A stretch of 58,554 nucleotides of DNA, from positions 1-58,554 of the forward strand of contig JASWJB010000284.1 in the NCBI GenBank assembly GCA_032433595.1. Direction: 5' to 3'. This document shows positions 35,631 through 46,870 of the stretch, one piece after another (positions within the stretch are counted from its first letter, which is position 1; every line of letters starts with the position of its first letter). Both the position numbers and the translations under genes were made by a program. The DNA is from Conoideocrella luteorostrata (Eukaryota > Ascomycota > Sordariomycetes > Hypocreales > Clavicipitaceae). A model generated the notes under the pieces. It had not been told where the DNA came from, searched no databases, and was given only the letters and a program-made list of their open reading frames with translations.

Positions 35631-38600
35631 TCAAGTAGAAAGGTAGTTGGCTGCCGGTTCAGATAATAAACCTAAATATAGTTGCTGTTGCATTTGTCTT
35701 AACCGCTTCATTCCGTGGTGAGCAAAAAAACCTAATCAACGGCGATAGATGCAAAGGCAACCGCCACTGATCCACTCAGTCGATAGGTTCGCTGCCTCCA
35801 ATGGGCGTGTAGCCATAATCGGTCTCACCGACTTCTAACCCGTCTCCCATAATAGAAGAATTCAAGGTCTGATCATCATATTGACAGATGCTGGATCAGG
35901 TCTCTCGTGACCCACAGCATGCAGGCTGTCACTTGGCCTTACCTGTGCCGTGTCCTGTCACAGACAGGCGCGCGGCAACCACCAATTGTCCACTTAGAGC
36001 ATTTCAACGTCAACTGGTTCTTTTAAGCCACATGCGTTATGATAACTGGGTGTCTATATCCAGCCCGAAGGAAAGCTTTTCGTCCGATTTCAATATCCTT
36101 GACAGCATCCTCGGCATCGGCATCTCTGCACTTGAGCACCGCCCAGTTTCGTAGCAGCCCACTGTCATTCCTCCATGGCTGATAACAAACCACTCAGACA
36201 CACCTTTGCAGGACGAAGTCTGCGTGGCATATCACAGTACGGAGTACAGAGTACAATTCTTTTCTCTGTGTGGTGCCCCGTATCCCAAAAGGCTGCCCCC
36301 TCTGCAGGAACCCCGGACGGTCCTACCTTGGTCTCCTCGGCTGCAGCTGGCTGCAGCGGCTGCCTGGTCCTTTCCCATGTCATGCTGACTCGGCGGTCCA
36401 ACGCTATCACTGTCTCGGCCTGACCAGCAATACGTCTACGGCCTGCATCTACAACTTGCATTGCGGCCCTCTTGTTGGCAATTTGAATTTCGCAGACAGC
36501 TTCGCTCAGCACGGGATGTTCAGTGTTCGAGGCTAGATGTGGCTGCAGTCGGACCGCCCTAAGTCCCTAGCACAGAGAGGTTTGTGCTGCTATCCCTTCT
36601 GTAGCCGGCATCACCACACTCTAGAGTCGCTGGTCTCGCAGCGTCAATAGTTATGACGGCATTTCATTCGGAACTTGGCAAACTCGACATCAGCGCGCCA
36701 ACGGTCGATCTTACCATACATGAACCGGTCGAGTTCAAAAGTCGGGACTACAAGACTCATCTAACCAGCGATACACATTATATGGGTTCATGTCGCAGCA
36801 GTCACTGCAGTAGCCACCAACTTAGCCCTTCAACAAGAGGAATATACAAGCATGGAGGAAAGAAGACGAGCTCTCCGCGGCATTGTTGCCCCTGTCGCTA
36901 GCCATCAAACAAATACCGAGGCCGGAGGCGGGCCTCTTCATGGTGACTGACCCCTTCGAATCGCCCACCGAAGCAACTCAGCCCATTTCCGCATCTCCAA
37001 TCCGCCTCTCCAGTCCGCCATTTGATTCGGTTCAGGCCGGCTATGCTAAGGTTTAGATTATGCCTTTGCACAACCAGAGCACAAGTAGAGACACGAGACC
37101 TATCTTTCACACCGCTACAATTATGTTTGGCTCAGTTCGCTCAGGTACTCTGCGTTGCGCTGCGTTGCGTTGCAGCTTCTTTTGGTTGGCCGACAGCATG
37201 TGGCCGAGACAAGCGGACTGTGATCCGGCATTCGTACTGGCTGGGATTGCTGCCAACAGTGCCTAGGTGTAGGCTTAGAGCCAACAGCCGCACGTTAGCC
37301 TGAAGACGGTCGTCGTTCTCCCCAGCTCCTTGACGAATGTGCGTGACGCCGGCCGCAGTTTCCGGCCCAGACCTTCTTGAAGACCTTAAGTGGGAATAGA
37401 AGCTTGCATTTTGCAAAGCGATACTGCTCTACGGAATACTGTCCCATGATTCTCAAGGATCCAACTGAACCACTAGCGTGGTCTTCCCGTTGAGTAGTAC
37501 ATTCGAGCTGTTCAAGGTACTCAACATAAACGCCTCAACACGCCTGTTTTTTCCGCACCCTTCACAAGTTGGATACCCATTCCTCCCAACCTCTGGGCCA
37601 TAACGAATTATCGGCACCACATGAAACTGTGACAGCAGATTGGACCAGGACTTAAGACTGTGTCGTTTTGACGAATAGGTTGAGAAATTCGACCAGTCAT
37701 TATAATGTCGACAACCCCCGTCTTATAGCTGCATCTCCGGCGAACCACTGGCAAACTTGCGGCGAGCTGCGGCGAACAAGAGGTAAAGGGCGGCCTACGC
37801 TAAGTTAGTCGTAGACGGCCCGAGGTCTTGCGGCGGAGCTACCTGCAGCACCCCAAGTTGGTGAAACCAATCTTCCACCTGCAACCATGATCGCACAATA
37901 TGGCGGAATGCAAGCCTGAACCCTGTCCAGCCAGGTCCCATCCATTCGGTTGGGTCGGTTGGGTCGGCAGGGAGTGATTGGGGTTTGGGCTCTTAATTAC
38001 TCCGTCCAAAAGCACATACTCCGTAAACTCTTCTCCAGTGTATCAAGGCAATGCCAGAGCGGCTTATCCGCTTTTAGGGCTCGGCTCGCTTGTGGAGCAA
38101 AGAGCGGTTCGATAGATCTTGTATCTTTGGAACAATACATGTAGGAATGAGGGGCTAGTTGCCACGATTTGCAAAAGCCCAGGCAAGTTGATGGGTTTTT
38201 ACGTGCTCACCAAACAGATTAGCCTTTGTCTCGGTGCTGCGACGTATGTATGTAGGCCAGGCGAGACCAGGGATCTGTTTGGACAGGCTAATGTATCCCA
38301 TCCCTTTGCAGCATAATTTGACATGGAAATTTTACTAGATTGACTCCCCGCCATGGTAGTGGGAACGGATCACCAACTACGGCGTACTTAGTAAGTAAGG
38401 ACGAACATAAGACGTCGCTCCCGGTAACAGCTTCATTTAGCAGCGACCGAGCGACAATAACCTGATTCGCGCTCATGTCGTCCAAGTCAACCGAATCTCC
38501 ACATGCACACTTTGAGATCACACGCTCAATGTTACCGGCTGCAAACGCCAAGCCCAAGAACGTCGCGTTCTATGAGACTGCAGTAGAAGCTGCTGGTTGC

Positions 38601-38887
38601 TGTGTTGAGATGTTGCACCGGACAATGCGCTTAAGCTACCACAGACACCAAGACTCTCCAGATCATGGTACGACAAGGAAATACGAGGACAGTTCGGACA
38701 GAACACACATCCTTCAGCCACCCCCTCTTGGCAGGCGATGCAGAAAACAATGAAAGGACTTGCACACCACCGGAACTACACAAGGGGAGTCTGACAAGGG
38801 AAATCATCGAAATGCACGCCTGGGCGTCTGCTACCCAACAGCTACGGCCCTGCCACAGAGCCCACCTCTCTCTATTCACCATTTGTG

Positions 38888-38910
38888 TACGGAGTATAGA
38901 GTACTCCGTA
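38888..38910. repeat. Facing inverted pair of the TACGGAGTA motif
   Basis: TACGGAGTA at 38888-38896 faces TACTCCGTA at 38902-38910 across five bases. A third copy lies close by at 38950-38958, making this the densest cluster in the window. Confidence 0.8.
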
Positions 38911-40806
38911 CTTTGTGCAACTATGAAAAGGGACGTTCACGGAGCATAATACTCCGTATATCACCACAACACTCTCTAATCGTTTATCCCACCAGGAAAA
39001 TGGTACGTCGCGGGGTGATCAGATATGGATGAGGCTTCGCTAGACTCCTCAATTGTTGAAAGGCAGGCGACTGAGGTTACATCACTCAACGAGCGTTGCG
39101 TTGCTAGAGGTGTGGAATGTCGGAGGTCAATGGAGTACAGCAACCTCCACAAGACGACTTCTGCAGAGCAGAACCCAGTTTCTGTCGGCCGCCGGGAAAC
39201 CCAACGAAATGCTGCTGAGCGAGCGGGCGTCCCCTCGCTCACAAGCTTACTCTCAACTCATGGCGCCGATAAAAGCTGTTAGCTGGCAGACAAGGGTGTG
39301 TCCCCCCCGTCCCGCCATGTCTACAGCCCCGCCGTCCATCATTGGCAGAACCAGACTGTCGGGTTCGAGTGCGGGGGCGCGTGAAATTGCTGGCGCTCTG
39401 TGCTCACTCGAGCCGGGCTTTTGATTAGTTTTACATGCTGGCATGGCTTGCATGGGTCATCCCCTTTCCCCCTCTTGGTCCTTGAAAAGAGACCGGATAT
39501 GGTGAGGGGATGCGAGACACGAAAGGGCAGATTCGTCGGGAAATAGAGGCGGCGGCGAGCGGTGGATGGCTGAAAAGTAAGCTGACTGACCGCTGCCTAC
39601 CGAAGTCAAGTAATGCGACCAAGCAAAAGGTGGATGGGTACAAGAACGTAGCGCCAGCTATCGCTCCCTGCTCGTCCTATCTGTACTATAGGAACACAAG
39701 CCGGTGCCTGTTTGTCTGCCTTACCGGGTTCATAAGAACTACTACAACAAGGAGTTCTCCGTGCATGCTTTTTGTTCTCTCTCGCTAAATTCCACCATTA
39801 GTAACCGGAGACTTTTACTCGTCAGTTAAACGAAGCACATCGACTTTCGGTGCAGCACATCTTTCAGACGCGACAAGCGACATTAGCCTCGCTTATTTTA
39901 CCCATGCGACGGCTGCAGATTGGCTGCTTTTGCCGCGCTCGAGCATGCCGGGCACGCTCGAAGTACTTCGGAATGAGAGAATGGCGAGCGAGGGCTACAG
40001 AGGACTACAGAGGACTAAGCAATACCCCGCCGCAAAAATCCAATATTTCCGTCATTAAAAGAGGGGGCTATTAATTGGTCATATGCAGCGGTGAAAGAGG
40101 CGAGCGGGCGCGCGAGGTGCGCTTCGTGTACCAATACAACGCCTCCTTGCAGACTTTGTTGGTTCTGTCTTACTTTCCACGTTCGGTTGATGACCAAAAA
40201 CGGCGGGCTGCATGGTCACAGCCATGACAAATCCATGAATGTATATCTCTTGATGGCTATAGCAGAGACATATCACATTTCCCTTACAGAAGTCAGACGA
40301 ATGAAAACAGGACTGGCATCATCAATGTATCACTGCATATACTCGCTTCCCGGTCCTGTCATGCCGGTACTGCAATCATGCATTCCGCACGACTGGTGTG
40401 AGATATTTCCATTCCCCATCATTTTCATCTTCATTTGCTACGGGTCTAGTGTACATAAAATATGTATGACGCAACAAAAAACGCCCGATAACCGTCAAAT
40501 TTGTAATTTTTCGTCCCCCCCCCCCCCCTTGCCTTGCCTTGACATCCATCCCGTTGGAGATCATCCATGGAAAGCTCCTTCCACCGCCATCCTGACGATC
40601 AGTCAACCAATCCCATCTATTTGCGTCATGACAGGGATGAGCAGGGGAAATAAGAAGAGAGCAGAAGAGATGGATCATCGTATCCACTCCGTAGCAAATC
40701 CATGACGATTTTGGTCCGAGAAGAAGAAAAAAAAAGAGAGAACAAAAGCATGCATATACCGTGCCTTGTAAGCTAGCCATCATAGGCAGAATGTGCATAA
40801 GCAGGC

Positions 40807-42725
40807 TTACCACTCGTACTCGCCGGTTGCCTTGTGGAAGACGTATTCCTTGCCATTAACAGTGAGCACACCGTCTTTCAGTGTGCATTTCCTGTTTAAA
40901 CATGTCAGCTGCTGGAAAAATGTAGCTATTGGTCAAAAGAATCACTATGGCGTGGCGTAGGTGAAGGAAATTGGGAGGGAACATACCACTTGTTCTTGAC
41001 GCGCTGTACTTTGTCATACATGCACAGCATGATGTGGCCTAAACCTTCGTCATCAACCTCATCCTCATCGTGAGAATCCTCTGGATCGTCCAAATCCGAA
41101 TTAATAGCATCCTCGTCGTCGATGTCGTCGTCATCGTCACCACCATCGTACCTTGCAATACCTTTCCCTTTATTTTGCATTGAGGAAGACTTGGTGTTCT
41201 TAGTCGCTTCTTTCAAGGGGAGCATGAGACCACCTCCTTCCATGGCCTTGGCCCTCGCTGCAATTTGTTCATGAAGCATGCGATCTATCTCGATGCGACC
41301 CAGCTCATTGAGAGTACCCCCCTTATTCCGTTGCATAAGAATGCCTTCGTAGTCATCCTCGTCGGCTGGACCATCTGTCTGGCCGTTGCCAATATTTGGG
41401 GTTTCCGGTTGTTGTTGTGGCTTCTGTTGACCTTGCGGTGGCTGTGGATTCTGACTCTGTTGCTGTTGACCCATTCGATCTTGGATAGCATTAATGGAGC
41501 CAGCGGCTCGGACGCCATACTGAAGCTGGAGCTGCTGTGCTGCCCTGCTAGCCGCAACACTGTTCTTGTTGTCAATACCGTTGTAATTTGGCAAGGCTGG
41601 CAAAGACCCCTGAGCGCCGGGTTCTTGTTTGATACCCCCTTCCTGCTTAACATAATCTTGCTCAGACTTGACGCCATTTTGGCCCGTAGCTCCTGTACTG
41701 CCAACAGGCAGAGACAAGTTCGGCGAGAACTGAGCTTGAGTAGTGGGCTGTCCCGTAGCTGCAGGTGCCGCTGGTGGAGGTGGTGGTTGACTTTGAGCAG
41801 GAGGCGGAGGTTCAGACTTGGGATCCCAAGGGAACCGTGCCACATCAAGCTGGGAAAGCTTTTGTTGCCATCCCTACGAGACTGTGTCAGCGAAATCAAT
41901 CAAATGAAGCTCAAGAGCTGAGTTCCAGTGCATCCCAAGATATAAAAAGGGCGAAGATAGGGGGCTGGTCCTCCGAAGGCAACCGCATAGCTCAGATGCA
42001 AAACCAAGGAAGCCACCAAAAAACATCCCCAGATTTCAAATAGCCATTCGTCTTTCAGACAGCGCTCAAGAGAGCTGATACTCGGGCATTATTGTTCGAC
42101 TTCACACACTGTATCAGTCGACCCGAGTATTCGGGACCTAAATGGGGCGGCACGTGACGAGCTGCGTACTGTGCGGCAATACATGGGCTGAGCAGGGAGT
42201 GCAAGTGCAAGCAGGCAGCAACTAGGCAGCACCCAAGGAAAGGGGGCTGCTGGGGTTTAAAAAGACCCATATAGCACTGAGCTGCCGCCTCTCGCCCACT
42301 TCTTTGGCCACCACAGCGTTTTGCCTCATGCCGCCACTATCTCGTTCACGGCCACCAGAACAAAACCTTCCTCGGAACGATAAGCTGCTGCACTTGCGGT
42401 GCCGCATCGCCCTGCATCATGATATTCCGTTCAGGATATTCCAGATGCATTTGGGATGCCATGGATGATTTTTTTTGGTGATTGGATTGAATCGTGCTGA
42501 TGCACATTGCCTCGTCCGCCCCATTATGTGTTCGCATCTCCATCATCTATCTGCCCGGACGATGTGCTCCAGGGAGAAACAATGCAAACAGCAGGACACC
42601 CTTACCTGACGCAACTCCTCCAAAGCGCTCTCCTCTACGCCGCTCTCCTCAAAATCGACTCGGGAACTATTTATCACCTCATCGATGATGGTCTGGTAGA
42701 CTGTTCCCACCGCCTGGTTGGACAT
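40807..42725 (-). CDS. toa1: Transcription initiation factor IIA large (alpha/beta) subunit
   Basis: TFIIA binds TBP and stabilises it on TATA DNA. Exons on the minus strand: 42606-42725, 40987-41873 and 40807-40891, giving 363 residues. Exon 1 carries the N-terminal helical domain (VGTVYQTIIDEVINSSRVDF through LEELRQ) and joins GWQQKLSQLDVARFPWDPK in exon 2, which is contiguous in the family. The middle is Pro/Gln-rich (41400-41830). An acidic stretch of Asp and Glu follows at about 41060-41150. The C-terminal beta-barrel spans exons 2 and 3, ending KNKWKCTLKDGVLTVNGKEY through the terminal Trp. Intron 2 is 95 nt. Intron 1 is 731 nt, very long for this window, with GTAAGG donor and CGTAG acceptor. 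The stop is TAA at 40807-40809. Identification is secure. Confidence 0.93.
41874..42604 (-). other. Unusually long first intron of the TFIIA gene
   Basis: Both flanking exons encode family-conserved residues that should be adjacent, so these 731 nt are intronic. All other introns in the window are 50-105 nt, except one of 362 nt in the Sfp1 gene. It contains a CACGTGAC element near 42151-42158. I recognise no coding sequence or structured RNA in it. It might carry a regulatory element or an internal promoter; that is inference. Confidence 0.8.
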
Positions 42726-43513
42726 GATGACGGCGGCTTGTCGCACTGGTGGATTGCCCGTACGACGGTCGGCTCGGGATTCAGCGCAGCTATCGAGTCT
42801 ATTCCCCGGTACGAGGCTGGTCTTTTTTTATTTAGCCAGGAGTGTCTTTCGATGTGTTTCTCTCTTTTAAATACGCTGGGATGACGAGAGCTGCGATATG
42901 CCGCTGGTGGAGGTTGGTTGTCACTGCCGAGGAAGCGCAACTGAGGGTGGCTCCTTGCGGCAGCTGTGTCTTTCTATTCCGACTCCCGTAGGCTCTAGGC
43001 GGTTGTATACATCTGCAAAATTCGATTGCGTAGGCTTCGCGTATTTTTTAAGAGGACAAAGAGCCGGTGCCGTCACTTTCGTCTCGGCCCGTGATGATGC
43101 ACTGGTTAGAGTTCGCGCCTTCAAGTGGATTTTGACTTCTAAGCTGCCTCCGCAACCTAGCCATGCTTAGTAATCAACACACTGTGTTAGCGGCCCCGGG
43201 TGAGCAACAACGCCAAATTATATTCAAACCTCTCGTCGAATGTGGCCGTGTTGTAGTTACTTGCAGACACTCTATTATTCAAAACGGCTAAAACGGCCTC
43301 ATGCACAAGACCTTATTCAGGGCTCCAAAATCCTGCAAGGTTGGCTCTACCCCGAGACAACAAGCGTATTTCAGCACTCCGATCGAAACACCTCATGCTG
43401 ATGCTGTGGGTTGCACAGGGTCTCTGTGCAAGTGATCTAGATCAAATGCTTCAATTCAATATATTAATAAGTGTCTGTTATCTAAGAAGAAGAAAAGAAG
43501 TCATAGTGGAAGT

Positions 43514-43539
43514 CACGATATCGTCGTATAAATATCGTG
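43514..43539. repeat. Short inverted repeat
   Basis: CACGATAT at 43514-43521 and its exact complement ATATCGTG at 43532-43539 face each other across ten bases. An isolated eight-base palindrome can arise by chance; it lies 14 nt from an E-box-like element. Confidence 0.45.
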
Positions 43540-43552
43540 GCTAGAAGGTGAC

Positions 43553-43560
43553 CACGTGAC
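43553..43560. promoter_or_regulatory. E-box-like CACGTGAC element
   Basis: CACGTGAC matches the core bound by Cbf1-type and SREBP-type bHLH factors. It lies about 830 nt upstream of the TFIIA start codon. A second copy lies inside the long TFIIA intron near 42151. The match is short and functional status is unknown. Confidence 0.3.
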
Positions 43561-44138
43561 GGGCTCTGTGCTTCCTATTGTGCTTGGCGGCATTCCAACA
43601 GATGCAACATGTTGAGTGATTCGCCTCAAAGATGTGTTGAAGTGATTCACACTCTTTAGGACAGCCTCACAGGCCCACAAAGCCTTTTGTTTTTCTTCAT
43701 TTCGTAGGACCTAGCTTTTAGCTAGTTCATCATCATCATTACTGATCATCATTCATTTCATCGCAACACAACAAAACAGAAGAGCAGGACACATGACCAG
43801 AAAGTCTGTGCAGTTTAACAAAAACTCCTTCATTTCATATTTTTGAATTGGCCAAGCCTTACAGTTACTACCTCAACATATTCCTTCTGCTGAAAATCAA
43901 ATGTCCCATACAATTTAGTTATATCCATGACGTCAAGTCGTAAGTCCTGCGTAGACATGTCCCATTGTGATTCGTTTCTGCGTGGAGAAGCGCTTTCATG
44001 CCACGTGCTGAAAGAGCAAAGATGACAAACTCCAAGGCGCCGCGCTTAAACAATTGACTGCCACGCTAAAAGGTCGACAAATAAATGAAACTGTCTATAC
44101 CTACCGTTCGACAAGTTGTTAACGATGTGACGTTATGT

Positions 44139-45902
44139 TTATCGGATAGTCATGTGCTTGACCATATCAGCTTTGCCGGAGGCTCCGGATCCGCCAATGG
44201 CTCCGGCCGTGCCAGCCTTCTTCTCAAAGACCTTCCAAAACTTCAAGCTCTCATCAGCGGCGGCAGTGGCAACCATTTGGCCATCTGGGCTGAGGCAACT
44301 GTGAAGAACTCGGCTCTCATGAGCGGGAATCTCAACATTGCGGACCAGAGTAGGGTAGCTCCAGATGCTCAGCGAGTTGTCAGGAAATCCGCTGGAGCTA
44401 ACAATTTCGCGGTAATGAGGACTCCATCGAAGCGAGGTAACTTGAGAGCCTGTGTCAATGCTGTTGACTCGGGCACCGGAGGTAGAGTTCCAGAAATGGA
44501 TATGACGGTCATATGAACCACCACCAGTCGCCAATAGGTTCATGTTCCAAGGACACCAAGCCAGGGCCTTAACAGCGGCCTTGTGGTTGGTTTTGGTGAA
44601 CTTGGGGACTGACAAAGAACGAGCATCCCAAATGGAGACAAGATTGTCATTGCCACCGGTAGCAAGCTGGGCGCCATCGGATCGCCATTCCAGACCGCAC
44701 ACCTCAGATGTATGGGAAACAAGTTCAGCAACCTTGTGTTCAGCGATGCGCACATCGTGGTTGAAAACGAGACCGCTTCGGGCACCCGTAGAGAGAAGAT
44801 GCTTGCTCCATCCCATGACACCAACGCGGGTATCGTGACCGAACATACTGCGAATCTTCTGAGCTTCTGAAACATCCCAAATCTGGACCTCGCCGGATCC
44901 AAGCCCAACACCAACATAGGCACCATCATCCGACCATTTAACACTGCTAATGTAGGTATCAGCCGGACTTTCCAGAAGGCAGCTTACGCTCCCTTCATCG
45001 GCAGACCAGACATAAACACTGCGTTCTAAGCCAATGGCGACTTGGTTCCCTGAGCTCCAGTCCAATAGGTTGAGGTAATAGTCATCAATCAGACCAGGCG
45101 CGTCAAGAACACGCTCAGGAGCTGTTGCGATTCGTCTGCGAAGCTGGGCAGAGTTGGCGCCAGATGGTCTGAGAGGTCTGTTGTATTGCTGGCGGAGATC
45201 GATTGGCTTCGAGGATTCCGGAGGAGCAGGTTTGAACTCGAGGATGCGGGTGTTCAATTTGACTCCACAAGCATTAGCCAGCGAGTCCTGATAAGCCACA
45301 GTGTTGGGCGAGGGCCGAGTGTAGCTGTCAGCCTCTTCGTCATTGAGACTCAAGCCCTCCAGTGCGGCAGCGGCATCATCGGCAGCCGATGATAGGACGG
45401 ATGAGCTTTCGACAGGGTTGCTTTTAGGCCGTTGGCGGTCGCTTCTGCCAAGCTTGCTTGAGCCCGCATTGGCAATAGCCGAGCTTGCGCCTCGGTTGGG
45501 AATGAACCGATCCCCAGCATAATTAACTGTAGTTTTGCTTGCCTTTTGTCTTAGAGGGGCCTTCTTTGATTTGGCACTGCCGGGGGTTTTCAAACCGGTT
45601 CCGGTAAGGGTAAAGTCAGATACGCCGAGCTCAAGAGCCTTCCGAGGAGTAGAGACGCCACGAGCAATGTTAGACTTTGGGGACTCGCGGTGGGTGTTCT
45701 TGGAGGTAGACCGAGACAAGTGCGCCATAAGGTTTCCACCGTACGTCGATTTGGATTGTCTCTCTGGAGTGAATGGTGATGAATTCACGCCATTTCCGGA
45801 CTGTCGTGGAGAAGGGGTTAGGGGCATCCGTCCACCGGCGGTACGGGAGGAAAACAATGCCTTATGGGACTTGATAGGTGTTGATACAGTTGCAGTAGCC
45901 AT
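44139..45902 (-). CDS. cdc20: APC/C activator Cdc20 (Fizzy/Slp1 type)
   Basis: An intronless gene of 587 residues for the WD40 activator that brings substrates to the anaphase-promoting complex and is the target of the spindle checkpoint. Visible motifs: C-box DRFIPNR (131-137), a Mad2-binding type motif RILEFKP (219-225), and a C-terminal Ile-Arg tail (residues 586-587). The seven-bladed WD40 domain covers about residues 270-565, with blades such as GGNDNLVSIWD and AAADESLKFWK. A possible D-box RKAL lies at 87-90; I see no KEN box. The Mad2-binding motif and C-box spelling favour Cdc20 over its paralogue Cdh1. The ATG at 45902 is the first real start; the open frame extends four codons further without an ATG. 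It is divergent from the Kelch-BTB gene, with 968 nt between the starts. Confidence 0.92.
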   Translation of the reverse strand: MATATVSTPIKSHKALFSSRTAGGRMPLTPSPRQSGNGVNSSPFTPERQSKSTYGGNLMAHLSRSTSKNTHRESPKSNIARGVSTPRKALELGVSDFTLTGTGLKTPGSAKSKKAPLRQKASKTTVNYAGDRFIPNRGASSAIANAGSSKLGRSDRQRPKSNPVESSSVLSSAADDAAAALEGLSLNDEEADSYTRPSPNTVAYQDSLANACGVKLNTRILEFKPAPPESSKPIDLRQQYNRPLRPSGANSAQLRRRIATAPERVLDAPGLIDDYYLNLLDWSSGNQVAIGLERSVYVWSADEGSVSCLLESPADTYISSVKWSDDGAYVGVGLGSGEVQIWDVSEAQKIRSMFGHDTRVGVMGWSKHLLSTGARSGLVFNHDVRIAEHKVAELVSHTSEVCGLEWRSDGAQLATGGNDNLVSIWDARSLSVPKFTKTNHKAAVKALAWCPWNMNLLATGGGSYDRHIHFWNSTSGARVNSIDTGSQVTSLRWSPHYREIVSSSGFPDNSLSIWSYPTLVRNVEIPAHESRVLHSCLSPDGQMVATAAADESLKFWKVFEKKAGTAGAIGGSGASGKADMVKHMTIR

Positions 45903-45906
45903 GACG

Positions 45907-45924
45907 TCAGACAATAACGATCAT
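45907..45924 (-). promoter_or_regulatory. Five-codon upstream ORF before cdc20
   Basis: ATG ATC GTT ATT GTC TGA on the minus strand encodes five residues and ends four nucleotides before the Cdc20 start codon. If present in the mRNA it would tend to lower initiation at the main AUG. Presence in the transcript is not shown. Confidence 0.35.
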
Positions 45925-46835
45925 CAGCGAGATTGAGGATTTCTTAACGAGTATCAGCTGAAATAATGCCAGTGATTATCGAATGAACTCCAAGAGACTC
46001 TAGCTAAAGGTTCCTGGTCAAGTTAGTATTCTTATATCGGTACTGATTATCCGATAACCGTATTGATTAATGCCTTCAAAGAAATTAGGCAAAGGTTGGT
46101 GTGGCGATTAAATAGCTTTTAATCCCCGAGGAACTCTGCGAACTCCAATGGAAAGATGATGACTTGAAGAACACTGGTGGTCGATGTGACGTTATTGTTT
46201 TTTGGATTTTTATGATAATGTTGTGAATGTAAAGAATCTCGGAAGCTTCATGAATAGCGGAAGGACCAGTAGAGATGGAAAAGGGAATCGGAATGAAGAG
46301 TGTGGTTGGTGTAGAGCGAGAAGCCCAAGTGCAGCGGATGTCACTCTCGGCTCTCTTTTATTTACTTTCAGCCCCACCAGAGGTCTGCCCAGGCAACGGT
46401 GGCGACATGGGGATTGAGGTTCAGAAGAACGGATTATACAACACCCGTGCCGATGTCTTGTACATAATAGCGCTAAGCCCTTTACGGAGTACAGAGTTGT
46501 CGTACCCCTTACCCGCCTGCCGAGCGAAATGCAGCGGGACCAAGATAAAAGTGGTTCAACTCAAGTCGGTGACATGACATCGGCTGGTAAAATTATAAGC
46601 AGGCCCAGAATTTGCTCCAACCTCGAACCTCTTTGGACTAGTAGTGATATATAGTCCGTACGGAGTGGCCCATCGTCGACCTGCTGCCATCATCACATCA
46701 CTCGGCTGTGAAGTAGTGCGTCACCTGTCTCTGGCCTCGAACCACCTCCACCGTTGCTGCCGGTCCATCTTCCCCAGCCGGCCCTTGACTGAGCTCAGAC
46801 CACAGTTGGGCGACATTGCTTCTCTTCCAGCTGAG

Positions 46836-46844
46836 ATGACTTGA
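46836..46844 (+). promoter_or_regulatory. Two-codon upstream ORF before the Kelch-BTB gene
   Basis: ATG ACT TGA lies 26 nt before the proposed start codon at 46871. It is a minimal upstream ORF if the leader covers it. A CTTCCAG just before it could instead be the acceptor of a leader intron. Confidence 0.3.
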
Positions 46845-46870
46845 TTTGCCTTGTCCTGAGCGGTCCACCC

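Larger units (their letters stand above)
30030..40806. other. 10.8 kb gene-free interval
   Basis: The longest stretch without a supported gene. Open frames occur on all strands but none shows a domain, signal peptide or matching splice pattern; the largest (31177-31848, minus) is Pro, Ser, Leu and Thr rich and looks like composition bias. It holds nine exact TACGGAGTA/TACTCCGTA copies (31695, 33202, 35611, 35618, 36238, 38017, 38888, 38902, 38950), poly-C runs near 34500 and 40516, and a CAAGGG repeat at 30725-30746. The right end is the 3' flank of the TFIIA gene. The base composition does not look strongly AT-rich, so heavy repeat-induced point mutation is not obvious. Confidence 0.5.
42726..44138. 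other. Spacer between TFIIA and Cdc20 genes
   Basis: About 1.4 kb with the promoter of TFIIA and the 3' flank of the cdc20 gene. A CACGTGAC element lies at 43553-43560 and a CCACGTGC element near 43999-44006; both resemble E-box sites of bHLH factors such as Cbf1. An 8-bp inverted repeat lies at 43514-43539. No gene is supported. Confidence 0.5.
45903..46870. other. Shared divergent promoter of cdc20 and the Kelch-BTB gene
   Basis: 968 nt separate two genes that point away from each other, so both promoters must lie here. One exact TACGGAGTA copy lies at 46483 and a degenerate one near 46657. Short upstream ORFs precede both start codons (45907-45924 and 46836-46844) and are listed separately. 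No other gene is supported. Confidence 0.6.

Noticed and set aside
40091..40705. 204-codon open frame on the plus strand
   Set aside because: It crosses a poly-C run, lacks any domain and lies in the 3' flank of the TFIIA gene.
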